DNA from: Rhodohalobacter mucosus
Lineage (GTDB): Bacteria; Bacteroidota; Rhodothermia; Balneolales; Balneolaceae
Direction: 5' to 3'
Assembly: GCF_003150675.1 (NCBI RefSeq)
Contig: NZ_QGGB01000003.1
Location: 310,001 to 374,000 of the forward strand
Length of the DNA: 64,000 nt
Shown: positions 52,408 to 61,388 of the stretch, piece after piece
How positions within the stretch are numbered: the stretch's first letter is position 1
Layout of the letters: every line of letters begins with the position of its first letter
Translations under genes and position numbers: made by a program
The notes under the pieces: generated by a model
Databases searched by the model: none
What the model saw: the letters and a program-made list of their open reading frames with translations, nothing else
Told to the model about the DNA's origin: nothing

Positions 52408-53235
52408 TTATTGGTTTTTATCCATTGAATCGTCAATTCCAAGGGCATATAAAATACCACCTGTCAGATGATTCAAAAAGAGGGAGTCACTGAATGATTC
52501 TTCGGTATGACCAAGGCCTGTATAGAATGATCGTCCCCCATCATACTCCCTATACCATGCTATCGGATGATTTCCAGGGTGATCACTTCCTTCATAACTA
52601 TCCGTATCCAGCTTCAGAAGAATGTTAAGCCCTTCTTTGAATGATCTGTAATTGTACCATTCATCGTCTCTCTCCCACCGCTCAGGCAAACCTTGCAGGG
52701 CCGGATGATTTTCATTGCTCACCATTATGGCTGCCTGCCTTACGTTTGGATTGTTTGGATGGTTATCAAAATATGCCCCAACAAGTCCTTCGTACCAGGG
52801 CCAGTCATATTCGGTATCTGCAGCTGAGTGAACACCAACAAATCCCCTTCCCGATTGAATAAACCGCTTCAGATTTGATCGCTCTTGCTCATTAAACAGC
52901 GTACCTGTTGTATTTAAGAATAGGATTCCATCATGGTTAAACAGGCTGTCAGATCCCATATATTCAGAATTTTCCGTAAACGTGAGTGACAGGTTAAGTT
53001 CGCGTCCCAGCTTTTGTAATGCTTCCACACCTGCTTCGATGGACTCGTGACGAAAACCCGTTGTTTTTGAGAAAACCAATAGTGAATGTGTGCCGGATGC
53101 AGACTTATCGACTGTTGGCTGATTCTTTTCTTTCATACCGCCACAGCCGGTTGCTGCTGCAAACAACAGAGGGGCTACGATCCATGGTGCCGCTGATTTC
53201 AGCTGGTTGCTGTTCAATAACATATCATTTGTCAT
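52408..53235 (-). CDS. ThuA-domain lipoprotein
   Basis: A 275-residue protein with a lipobox (FAAATGC near residue 31), so exported and lipid-anchored. The ThuA domain (about 48-265) has LLVFSKTTGFRHESIEAGVEAL, GFVGVHSAADTEYDWPWYEGLVGAYFDNHP and the late GRSFYTGLGHTEESF, with H-x-S and a glutamine-amidotransferase-like fold. ThuA domains are linked to sugar (trehalose) use, but the activity is unproven. The first residues before the signal (MTNDMLLNSNQ) suggest that the ATG at 53223 might be used. Confidence 0.85.
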   Translation of the reverse strand: MTNDMLLNSNQLKSAAPWIVAPLLFAAATGCGGMKEKNQPTVDKSASGTHSLLVFSKTTGFRHESIEAGVEALQKLGRELNLSLTFTENSEYMGSDSLFNHDGILFLNTTGTLFNEQERSNLKRFIQSGRGFVGVHSAADTEYDWPWYEGLVGAYFDNHPNNPNVRQAAIMVSNENHPALQGLPERWERDDEWYNYRSFKEGLNILLKLDTDSYEGSDHPGNHPIAWYREYDGGRSFYTGLGHTEESFSDSLFLNHLTGGILYALGIDDSMDKNQ

Positions 53236-53300
53236 TGGTTTAGTTCTTTTTTAAAGGTACAGAAAACGAACAGATCTAACCGAATGAAGATGCCTGACTT

Positions 53301-54371
53301 CTACCGCAATGTTTTAAGCAGCCACTCAATGGTATCAACACCATCCGCTTTCCACCATACCGGTGGTTTTTGTGCAAGTGACAGTGGTTCAATTGCTTTC
53401 CCGCCTATCATTCTACCCATTTCAGAATTACTGTAAACTGACTGCAGTGAACCGGCTGACTGTTGTACCAGGTTTTCAATCTCCTTTCTTCCTCCTTTTA
53501 TCCATTGGAGGATGAATTTTTCATCCGGAAAACTCAGGTTCTCCTCTATCAGAAAGTCATTTAACCATGCCTGTTCAATCCCCACCGCTTTATTGTAGGC
53601 AAAGCGGTAGCTCAATGATGGATTTGGCTTCTGATGCTGTGGATTCTTTAACCAAAAATTCTCCACATAATCAGTAAACTCACACTTTTCCTCATTCAAC
53701 CCAAAAGGAGCCACTACCACTGCTACAGACCTGCAGCCATTCCCGCCATACCTGAAAACGGATTCTGTAAGCTCTTCCATGGTTTCTTTACTATTGTCTG
53801 TAATCCAGGCAATAGAATAGTATGCCGTACGGATCAGTTCGGGGGTTTCTTGCGAAGCTATACCCAGTTCTTTAAGTAATTTTCTGACAGGAGTTACAGA
53901 CGATGCAGAACCTGAGAATAGTACTGCATCAGCATCCATTGACCGGAATTGACTCAAACTGGTTGACCAGTGATTCTTGCTCACCAAACCAAAGTCAGCA
54001 AGTATTTTAAGTAAAGAGACCATGAGATACGGATCTTTCCGTGACAGTTTGCCTCTGTAAGATGCTCCGCTAAGCAGCACAGCCAGCAGATCATGAAATC
54101 CCACAAGCGGTATATTACCCGCATGAAGGCAGCATACAACGTTATCTTTTTCAGCGGGTGATACAAGGCCTGCTTTGTCACACCACTTTTTCAGGCTGAT
54201 GGAGTCTACAGACTGTTTAAGATGTCGTATACGATGCTTAATATCTTCAAGACCGAAGAGCCCTTCATCAACTGAACGTTCAATTGCTTTTCTGAGATGC
54301 TTGTTGTCTGGCTGCAGCCAGTTGTGTATGGCATCAGACAACTTTTCAATATGACTATCAATGGTTTGCAT
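53301..54371 (-). CDS. LuxC-like acyl-CoA/acyl-enzyme reductase
   Basis: A 356-residue protein of the acyl-CoA reductase group related to LuxC. Hallmarks are VCCLHAGNIPLVGFHDLLAVLLSG (residues 79-102) and FRYGGNGCRSVAVVVAP, in which Cys213 would be the acyl acceptor and site of NADPH reduction. LuxC of luminous bacteria is about 480 residues, so this is a shorter form. It lies 3 bases after the LuxE-like gene, forming a fatty-acid-reductase pair, but no luciferase (LuxAB) or LuxD is nearby. Making long-chain aldehydes or alcohols is the likely outcome. Confidence 0.8.
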   Translation of the reverse strand: MQTIDSHIEKLSDAIHNWLQPDNKHLRKAIERSVDEGLFGLEDIKHRIRHLKQSVDSISLKKWCDKAGLVSPAEKDNVVCCLHAGNIPLVGFHDLLAVLLSGASYRGKLSRKDPYLMVSLLKILADFGLVSKNHWSTSLSQFRSMDADAVLFSGSASSVTPVRKLLKELGIASQETPELIRTAYYSIAWITDNSKETMEELTESVFRYGGNGCRSVAVVVAPFGLNEEKCEFTDYVENFWLKNPQHQKPNPSLSYRFAYNKAVGIEQAWLNDFLIEENLSFPDEKFILQWIKGGRKEIENLVQQSAGSLQSVYSNSEMGRMIGGKAIEPLSLAQKPPVWWKADGVDTIEWLLKTLR

Positions 54372-54374
54372 GGA

Positions 54375-55364
54375 TCAGTCAACGTCTATCAGGAAATTGC
54401 AGCCCCTTAAATTGCTTGAGCTCCACCGGCCAAGAATCCGAAATTTGCCATCCTCATTCATCACACCGCGGTCTTCAGTCAGAATAAATGGACAGGAGTG
54501 TACATTTGCCAGGTCTATGACACCGATTTTTCCCTCAGTTCCGGCAGGGCAATTCTTTAATGGATTTTCAGGATCCCTGATCATCACCTTCACCCAGTGC
54601 GGCGAACCAAACCACTCTGATCCGAGCGCATAGCATTGGCTCTGCATTTCACACATACCGTACTCTGAATGAACATGTGATAACGGAATTTCAAATCCGC
54701 GGGACAGGCTTTTTCTGAGCTCATTTTTACTGATTTCACGGCGGTGTGTTTTCATGCCTCCGGTCTCTATAATATGGGATGAATCGGGCAATGGATCAGA
54801 TCCGAGTTCAATCAGGTCAAGCAGACCAAAAGCTGCACCAAACAGGAGTACTTTTTTACCGGCTTTGGTGATTACTCCGACGGTTTCGGAACTTAAAGGT
54901 TTATTCAGAGGTAAAAATTTACTCAATCCGTCCGGATCATTCATCACCAGATCATTCAGCATCCAGATCAGTGAGGAATCGGGATTCTGGCTGTATCCCG
55001 GAGCATATACAAGTATCGAATATTTTTGCTCCGGGAAATGCCGGTAAAACTCAGTCCTGAAGGATGTTCTATAAATCTCCGGGTCTGCAATGACGTGACT
55101 GCTCCTGCCCTCACCCCCTGTCGAACTGCTTTTAAACAGAAGCTTTTCACTGCAACCTGTACAAATCACCCGGGTATCTTTAAAAGCGCGAATTGGCAAC
55201 AAGGGTATTTCTTCGGGCATGGGAATCCGGTCCATCCCCATACCCAGGGCATCGATGAACGAACGGTAAACGGGATTTTTGGAGAGCTGATATGAATACG
55301 CTTCCTCAACCCTATTTTTAAATGGTATGTTCTGATCAAAAAGATCTGCCATCAGCCACATCAT
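54375..55364 (-). CDS. LuxE-like acyl-protein synthetase/acyl ligase
   Basis: A 329-residue member of the LuxE/adenylate-forming group. The ATP-binding loop FKSSSTGGEGRSSHV and the segment HVHSEYGMCEMQSQCYAL, typical of LuxE, are both seen, and a C-terminal part with LTEDRGVMNEDGKFRILGRWSSSNLRGCNFLID resembles a trimmed adenylation domain. It activates a fatty acid to acyl-AMP and hands it to a cysteine. LuxE in luminous bacteria is 370 residues. It precedes the LuxC-like gene by 3 bases. The substrate chain length cannot be read. Confidence 0.8.
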   Translation of the reverse strand: MMWLMADLFDQNIPFKNRVEEAYSYQLSKNPVYRSFIDALGMGMDRIPMPEEIPLLPIRAFKDTRVICTGCSEKLLFKSSSTGGEGRSSHVIADPEIYRTSFRTEFYRHFPEQKYSILVYAPGYSQNPDSSLIWMLNDLVMNDPDGLSKFLPLNKPLSSETVGVITKAGKKVLLFGAAFGLLDLIELGSDPLPDSSHIIETGGMKTHRREISKNELRKSLSRGFEIPLSHVHSEYGMCEMQSQCYALGSEWFGSPHWVKVMIRDPENPLKNCPAGTEGKIGVIDLANVHSCPFILTEDRGVMNEDGKFRILGRWSSSNLRGCNFLIDVD

Positions 55365-55415
55365 TTGCAGATCTGAAAAGTTGCTTTCAGGTCCGGTTCA
55401 AATTCATCAGCTGCT

Positions 55416-56711
55416 TCATGAGCCAATCCTTTGTAATCCTTTTGCGCCGATATCCCTTCTGAAATAACATCCGTCAAAATGAATGGTATCAACATTTTTA
55501 TAGGTATGCTCAATTGCTTCTTTCAGTGTCTTGCCACTCCCCACTACATTTAGCACCCGGCCGCCCGAAGTTACGAGGTTCTCTCCATTCAGGGCAGTTC
55601 CGGCCTGAAAAATAAGTGCGTTATCATCAACGGACTCTAATCCTCGTATCGATTTACCCTTTTCATAGCTTCCGGGGTAGCCATCACTTGCAAGAACCAC
55701 ACAGCAGCGATAGTTATTGTCGATTGTAATTTTCATTTCGTCCAGCCTCTGCTCCGTGGTAGCTACAAGCAGCTCAAGAAAGTCATTTTCAAGGCTGGGG
55801 AGTATAACCTGACATTCAGGGTCGCCAAATCGGCAATTGTACTCAACCACCTTTGGCCCCTGAGCGGTGATCATCAACCCGACATAGAGTATGCCGTGAT
55901 ACGCTGCTTCTTCAAGCTGCATACCCGTGATGGTGGGTTCAACGATTTCAGATTTTACCTGCTCCAGAAGTTCCTCTGTCATAATCGGTGCAGGTGAATA
56001 CGCGCCCATTCCGCCCGTGTTCAGCCCGGTGTCGCCCTCACCTATACGTTTATGATCCTGGGCATTGTGGAGTATGTGAGAAGTGTGTCCGTCTGAAATT
56101 ATAAACACGGATGCTTCTTCTCCCTCCATAAATTCTTCAATCACAAGCTTATCTGCCGCACCACCGAGAGCATTCCGGTTTTTCAGCTTGTCTAATCGAT
56201 CCACAACCTCTTCTTCACTGTCGCAGATGAATACGCCTTTTCCTGCAGCCAGGCCATCTGCTTTCAGTACAATAGGATAGCTATCTTTAGATTGAACAAA
56301 TGTAAGTGCATCGTCAAAATCCTGCGAAGAGAAAACGGCATAGTCAGCCGTCGGAATATGGTATTTAACCATAAATTCTTTTGCAAACTCTTTGCTTCCT
56401 TCAAGCCTGGCTGCGCGTTTATGGGGTCCGAATACTTTGATGTTCTCTTTTTCTAGGTAATCCGTTATACCATCTACCAGCGGAACTTCCGGACCAACTA
56501 CAACAAGGTCGATGTTTTGTTCTTTACAAAACGAAGCAATTTCTTCGAAGTTGGCGGTATCCAGGTTTACATTGAGTCCCAGTTTATCCGTACCGGGATT
56601 ACCGGGAGCTATAAACAGTTTACCAAGATTGGATGAACGGTTTAGTTTCCACGCAATGGCATGCTCTCTGCCGCCGCTTCCAATTAGAAGAACATTATAG
56701 GCAGTATCCAT
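55416..56711 (-). CDS. purD: Phosphoribosylamine--glycine ligase
   Basis: A 431-residue ATP-grasp enzyme of purine synthesis that joins phosphoribosylamine and glycine. NVLLIGSGGREHAIAWKL, PGNPGTDKLG, VGPEVPLVDGI, VLKADGLAAGKGVFI and EYNCRFGDPECQVILP are the standard motifs. Length and order are typical. It lies 3 bases after tpiA. No other purine genes are in the window. Confidence 0.97.
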   Translation of the reverse strand: MDTAYNVLLIGSGGREHAIAWKLNRSSNLGKLFIAPGNPGTDKLGLNVNLDTANFEEIASFCKEQNIDLVVVGPEVPLVDGITDYLEKENIKVFGPHKRAARLEGSKEFAKEFMVKYHIPTADYAVFSSQDFDDALTFVQSKDSYPIVLKADGLAAGKGVFICDSEEEVVDRLDKLKNRNALGGAADKLVIEEFMEGEEASVFIISDGHTSHILHNAQDHKRIGEGDTGLNTGGMGAYSPAPIMTEELLEQVKSEIVEPTITGMQLEEAAYHGILYVGLMITAQGPKVVEYNCRFGDPECQVILPSLENDFLELLVATTEQRLDEMKITIDNNYRCCVVLASDGYPGSYEKGKSIRGLESVDDNALIFQAGTALNGENLVTSGGRVLNVVGSGKTLKEAIEHTYKNVDTIHFDGCYFRRDIGAKGLQRIGS

Positions 56712-56714
56712 TAT

Positions 56715-57485
56715 TTATTTATCAATTGATTCAGCAATAGATATGATCTCACTGAAACTCTCTTCCTTCAGGCTTGCACCCCCGATAAGCCCTCCATCCA
56801 CATCGGGCTGAGAGAGCAGTTCTTCAGCATTGCCGGGTTTCATGCTTCCTCCATAAAGTATTCTCACACTTTCAGAAGCTTCCTGACCCCATTCATCAGC
56901 AATTAGATTCCTGATGAACGCATGCATCTCCTGAGCCTGTTCGGGTGTAGCTGTTTCTCCTGTCCCAATTGCCCAAACCGGTTCATAGGCGATGACCAAT
57001 TGTGATGCATCGGAACTATCCAATAATTCCAACACGGCTTCAGTCTGGTTTTTCACCACATCACGATAAATGTCATTTTTTCGTTCGTCAAGCTTTTCTC
57101 CCACACATACAATTGGCTTAAGGCCTGAATCCGATATTTTCTTTGCCTTTTCGGCAACAAGTTCATCCGTTTCAAAGAAATATGCCCTGCGTTCGGAATG
57201 CCCTGCAATCACGTATTCACAGCTCAGCTCATGGATCATTTCAGTGCTGATTTCACCTGTGTACGCGCCATTATTTTCAGTATGGACATTCTGAGCGCCT
57301 GTTTTGAGGCCCGTATCCCTGAATCGTTTTACGACGAAGGGAATTGAAACGAAAGGAGGACAGATAAGTATTTCGCTGTTCGTGTCTTTGTCTTCCCAGC
57401 TCTCTGCAATCTGGTCAGCAAGTGCTTTTGCTTCCTTCGGGCCTGCATTCATCTTCCAGTTACCCGCGATTAAAAACTGTCTCAT
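56715..57485 (-). CDS. tpiA: Triosephosphate isomerase
   Basis: A 256-residue TIM-barrel enzyme of glycolysis. Lys in AGNWKMN (about 8-14), His in VIAGHSERR and Glu in YEPVWAIGTG form the active site; GGSMKPGNAEELL is the phosphate-binding end. It overlaps the upstream lipoprotein gene's stop by one base (TAATG). The DeoC product glyceraldehyde 3-phosphate would enter here. Confidence 0.98.
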   Translation of the reverse strand: MRQFLIAGNWKMNAGPKEAKALADQIAESWEDKDTNSEILICPPFVSIPFVVKRFRDTGLKTGAQNVHTENNGAYTGEISTEMIHELSCEYVIAGHSERRAYFFETDELVAEKAKKISDSGLKPIVCVGEKLDERKNDIYRDVVKNQTEAVLELLDSSDASQLVIAYEPVWAIGTGETATPEQAQEMHAFIRNLIADEWGQEASESVRILYGGSMKPGNAEELLSQPDVDGGLIGGASLKEESFSEIISIAESIDK

Positions 57486-58870
57486 TATTCACTGTTTTGA
57501 GTTATAATTGACTGCAAACCTCGTACTACATCATCATATTCATTTCCCACATATCTTCTGACAAGCTCACCTTTGTCATTAACAAGAAACCGGGTAGGAA
57601 CCTGATTGATATTGTAACGCTCAATCAGAGAATCAGCCTGAAAAGAATCGGGTTCTATCACACTCCATAACAGGCCGCGTTCCTCATAAAATGCATTCAT
57701 TGCCACATCGGATGCTGCAAGGGGAACCGTGATAATTTTAAGTCCAAAGTTACTGTAAATCTGATGTATGGCAACGGTGCGGTCGTACTGCTGCTGATAA
57801 AGGTTGTTGTCGAGTCTTGTAATTTCCAGAAGATACGGAGAATCTTCAAGCATTGATGACGAGATCGAATCATCCGTTAGAGTTAAGAATGAAAATTCAG
57901 GAAATGGCGTGCCGGGTGTTAAAAATTCGAGATCATAGCTTTTGTTTTCAGCCCATTCCATTGCAATTTCATTATCAGAATAGTTATCCGTGAATTGTTG
58001 CAAAAACCGGTTTGCCTCGACGGTCATGGAGCTGTCGTAAAGCAGTTCAATTCGATCAATTTGTATTTCCATCAACCGATTTTCGGACTTTGCCAGGTTT
58101 TCAAGCCGGTCATAGAACTGAAGAACCCTCTCTATGCCTGCGGTTTCGGCATAGTATTCGGCCAGGGCTGCACGTGAAGCCCTTCTCAGGAACCCTTCCG
58201 TTTCAAGCAGTCTGTTTGCCCTCTCCACCATAAGTGAGTCGTTCCAGCCTCCTGCAACAGCAACTGAAGAGTTTCCTGCAACCATGGATGCATAGGTGCC
58301 GGGATAACGTTCGTGAACATCCCAGTAAATATCACTCCACTTATTGATTTCAAATTCTATACTGTCGGCAGGAATGGCCCCTGCATTTATAAACTGCGCT
58401 ACTCGATTAAAGTTACGGTCTACCCTTTCCAGATCCCGAAAAATTTCATTCTCTTTTGATTTCAGATCGGATGTTGAACCAATATCCGGAAGCGTGGCTG
58501 TATAGGTAATGGTGTCGCCGTCGGCCAGAACCAGCCCCTGAAACCCAAATACATTATTGTTTCTCAGCACAACCATCCTGTAAACTTCCGGTTCATCGAA
58601 TCGGGCGGTCCCTTCAAAAAAACCGCTTGAATCCGTGGTAGCGTGGAATAATGTGTCCGCCCCCTGCTGGAGAGAAGAAGGAGCTGTAATAAGCAGCTCA
58701 ATTCCGCTGTTATCCCCGCTGTTGTCGAGTTCCTCGTCTACCGTAACTCTTCCCGATATAAATGCATTGTTTACCGATTCGTCACTTTGAAAAGAACAAC
58801 CGGCCAGAAGAACCACTAAAGCTGCAACTGTCAGTACAGCTCCCGATTTTACATATGTATTGTTTAACAT
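57485..58870 (-). CDS. TlpA-like lipoprotein without redox cysteines
   Basis: A 461-residue exported lipoprotein (lipobox LLAGC, about residue 25). A helical middle (about 120-310) is like the DUF4369/TlpA-type extensions in Bacteroidota. The C-terminal thioredoxin-like domain (about 325-455) is recognised by GTPFPEFSFLTLTDD, IYSNFGLKIITVPL and NINQVPTRFLVNDKGELVRRYVG. Where TlpA proteins have WCxxC, this one reads LLEITRLDNN, with no cysteine. It cannot be a thiol-disulphide oxidoreductase. A binding or chaperone role is possible. It is followed by tpiA with a 1-base overlap. Confidence 0.8.
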   Translation of the reverse strand: MLNNTYVKSGAVLTVAALVVLLAGCSFQSDESVNNAFISGRVTVDEELDNSGDNSGIELLITAPSSLQQGADTLFHATTDSSGFFEGTARFDEPEVYRMVVLRNNNVFGFQGLVLADGDTITYTATLPDIGSTSDLKSKENEIFRDLERVDRNFNRVAQFINAGAIPADSIEFEINKWSDIYWDVHERYPGTYASMVAGNSSVAVAGGWNDSLMVERANRLLETEGFLRRASRAALAEYYAETAGIERVLQFYDRLENLAKSENRLMEIQIDRIELLYDSSMTVEANRFLQQFTDNYSDNEIAMEWAENKSYDLEFLTPGTPFPEFSFLTLTDDSISSSMLEDSPYLLEITRLDNNLYQQQYDRTVAIHQIYSNFGLKIITVPLAASDVAMNAFYEERGLLWSVIEPDSFQADSLIERYNINQVPTRFLVNDKGELVRRYVGNEYDDVVRGLQSIITQNSE

Positions 58871-58899
58871 TTAAAGATAGATGGAATTAGATGCTGTAA

Positions 58900-60351
58900 T
58901 TACTTTTCATCGAGCTTTCTTTGCAGGCTTTCACGCACTAGTTTTGGATTTGCCTTACCCCTGCTGCGTTTCATCACTTCACCGATAAAAAATCCGATTA
59001 ATGCACGCTTACCGTCACGGTAACGGCTCACTTCATCCGGATTTGCTTCGATGACATCGTCAATAATAGGATCAAGAAAATCTGAATCTGAAACCTGTAT
59101 GAGATTCATCTCTTCAGCCAGCTGCGAAGCTTCTTTGTTATCTTCAAGCATTCTGTTAAATATCTGCTGCATTGCCGAGGAATTTATTTTGTCCTCAAGT
59201 TTCAGGGAAATCAATCCTCCCAGCCTTTCTTCTTCAATCGGAAAATCTGCAATGCTGATACTCTTTTCATTCAACACCCTCAGCACTTCGGTTAATATGA
59301 GGTTGGCTACCGCTTTCGGATCATCAATGTAATGCAGCACGTTTTCAAAATAATCTGCCAGTGCCCTGGTCTCCGTTAATGTGTAGGCATCCTCACTGCT
59401 GAGTGATAATTCGTCAACAAACCGGTCGAACCGGACAGACGGTAATTCAGGCAGCTCTTCCCTGATATCATTCAACAGCTCGTCGGTTACTATAACGGGC
59501 GGCAGATCCGGTTCCGGAAAATATCTGTAGTCATGAGCTTCTTCTTTCGACCTCATTTGACGGGTTGTAAGCTTGTTGGGGTCCCATAATAGGGTTTGCT
59601 GTACAACTGAGCCGCCAGACTCCACAAGCTCGATTTGTCTTTCGATTTCAAAACCAATAGCTCTTTCCACATTTCGAAAAGAGTTCATGTTCTTCAGCTC
59701 CGTGCGTGTACCCAACTCTTTTTGGCCCCTGGGACGTATGGAGACGTTTGCATCACATCTCAGACTTCCCTCTTCCATGTTACCATCGCAGATGTCAAGG
59801 TACTGAACGATTTGTTTAATTTTTGACAGATACTGGTAAGCTTCCTGCGGGGTTCGTAAATCCGGTTCAGAAACAATCTCAATGAGAGGTGTTCCCGCCC
59901 TGTTCAGGTCAATAAGCGTATGGTACGGATCCTGGTCGTGTATAGATTTTCCCGCGTCCTCTTCCATATGAATACGCGTTATCCCGATTGTTTTTTCATA
60001 GTCCTCCATCACGATCTGAATTTCTCCACCATGACATATAGGTGTGTCATATTGAGAAATCTGATACCCCTTGGGCAGATCCGGATAGAAATAGTTTTTT
60101 CTGGCAAAAATGGATTTTCTTGAAACGGAACAATTCGTTGCCAGGCCCATTTTTATAATGAATCGCACGAGGTTTTCATTTAACACGGGTAGTGTTCCGG
60201 GATGACCGAGACAGAGTGGGGTTACCTGTGTATTGGGAGCACCGCCATATTCGGATGATACCGGGGCAAATGCCTTACTGTTTGTAAGAAGCTGTGCGTG
60301 AACCTCGAGACCTATTACCGCTTCATACTTTTCATTCGAAATCGTGGACAT
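58900..60351 (-). CDS. gatB: Aspartyl/glutamyl-tRNA(Asn/Gln) amidotransferase subunit B
   Basis: A 483-residue GatB subunit that phosphorylates and amidates misacylated tRNA. EAVIGLEVHAQLLTNSKAF at the start, GHPGTLPVLNE, YFYPDLPKGYQISQYD and RCDANVSIRPRG are nearly invariant, and a C-terminal YqeY-like tail runs over the last 150 residues. gatA and gatC are not adjacent. It heads the long minus directon to 50326. Confidence 0.97.
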   Translation of the reverse strand: MSTISNEKYEAVIGLEVHAQLLTNSKAFAPVSSEYGGAPNTQVTPLCLGHPGTLPVLNENLVRFIIKMGLATNCSVSRKSIFARKNYFYPDLPKGYQISQYDTPICHGGEIQIVMEDYEKTIGITRIHMEEDAGKSIHDQDPYHTLIDLNRAGTPLIEIVSEPDLRTPQEAYQYLSKIKQIVQYLDICDGNMEEGSLRCDANVSIRPRGQKELGTRTELKNMNSFRNVERAIGFEIERQIELVESGGSVVQQTLLWDPNKLTTRQMRSKEEAHDYRYFPEPDLPPVIVTDELLNDIREELPELPSVRFDRFVDELSLSSEDAYTLTETRALADYFENVLHYIDDPKAVANLILTEVLRVLNEKSISIADFPIEEERLGGLISLKLEDKINSSAMQQIFNRMLEDNKEASQLAEEMNLIQVSDSDFLDPIIDDVIEANPDEVSRYRDGKRALIGFFIGEVMKRSRGKANPKLVRESLQRKLDEK

Positions 60352-60546
60352 CGTCTGTATTTGATTACACTGTCGTAAAGAGGTGAAGATATGAAAACAA
60401 GCAGAGAATAATATATCAAAATTGGCCTCTCTCGATACGACATGGAATCATTTATCACGAATACATCTCTTTGTTTAAATATTCCGGTGTCCGCTTCAGA
60501 ATGTGCATGGATTTTTGTTAATTGATGTAAACCTTAATACACAGAT

Positions 60547-61359
60547 ATGGAGGTTATTGTGGAAAAGCGAGCATTTCTCTTCTCAGTCGTCTTAATTTTT
60601 TCAAGCATCTTTTGCATTCAGCGGGCTTCTGCCCAGTCATTCCAGGGGCAGTATATGCACATTGATTACATTGACCAATTTTCTGATGACACCGAGGAGT
60701 TCCGGCAGAAAGTCAGTGAGGTTGTAAAACCTGTACAACAGGCCAGAAAAGATCAGGGAATTATAACCGACTGGTATTTATACAGGGTTGAATATCCCGG
60801 CACTCATCAATCTCAGTATAACTATGTATCGATTACCATTAGTGAACAGATCTCTGCATTCGAAGACATAACAGACGGAGTGGCCGCCGAGTTTGAAGAC
60901 AGAAACAGCCAGCAGCTTGTGGAGGAATTTGAGGGTGTGTTCACTCCCAATCATTCAGAGCTTTGGAGAATCCGAAATAGTGTTATGCAGGACGAGAACT
61001 CCCGCCCCAGCCGATACATGGTGAAAAACTATATGAATGTGGGACAGGGTTATGAATTTGAATACCAGATGATGGAAGATGAAACGGCCCGGCCGCTTCA
61101 TCAGCGACGAATGGAAAATGATGTTATGAAGGGCTGGGAACTGAATGCGATGATTCTGCCGGGCGGCCTGGAGTATGGGTACAATTTTTCAACCATCGAC
61201 TATTATGATCATCTGGAACATGTGGAGTTCGGCTTTACGGAAGAGCTGATTCTCCAGACCCATCCCGATACGGATATAAATGAATTTTTTGAGAATATAA
61301 ACCGATCCCGCGATCTGGTTCGGCGGGAAGTCTGGGAATTGGTGGATTCACTGGATTAA
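60547..61359 (+). CDS. Secreted protein of unknown function
   Basis: A 270-residue exported protein. Signal peptide FLFSVVLIFSSIFCIQRASAQ, cleaved near Ala-Gln at about residue 29. The mature part has two similar halves in outline: YMHIDYIDQFSDDTEEFRQKVSEVVKPVQQARKDQGIITDWYLYRVEYPG and a later YMVKNYMNVGQGYEFEYQMMEDET...HQRRMENDVMKGWELNAMILPGGLEYGYNFSTIDYY. This looks like a duplicated alpha-beta (dabb-like) fold. A GGAGG lies at 60549-60553, correctly placed for a GTG at 60559, so translation may begin there instead of the ATG. No family recognised. Confidence 0.7.
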   Translation: MEVIVEKRAFLFSVVLIFSSIFCIQRASAQSFQGQYMHIDYIDQFSDDTEEFRQKVSEVVKPVQQARKDQGIITDWYLYRVEYPGTHQSQYNYVSITISEQISAFEDITDGVAAEFEDRNSQQLVEEFEGVFTPNHSELWRIRNSVMQDENSRPSRYMVKNYMNVGQGYEFEYQMMEDETARPLHQRRMENDVMKGWELNAMILPGGLEYGYNFSTIDYYDHLEHVEFGFTEELILQTHPDTDINEFFENINRSRDLVRREVWELVDSLD

Positions 61360-61388
61360 ACCAGCCCGTTATACGAACTATAGCGTAT

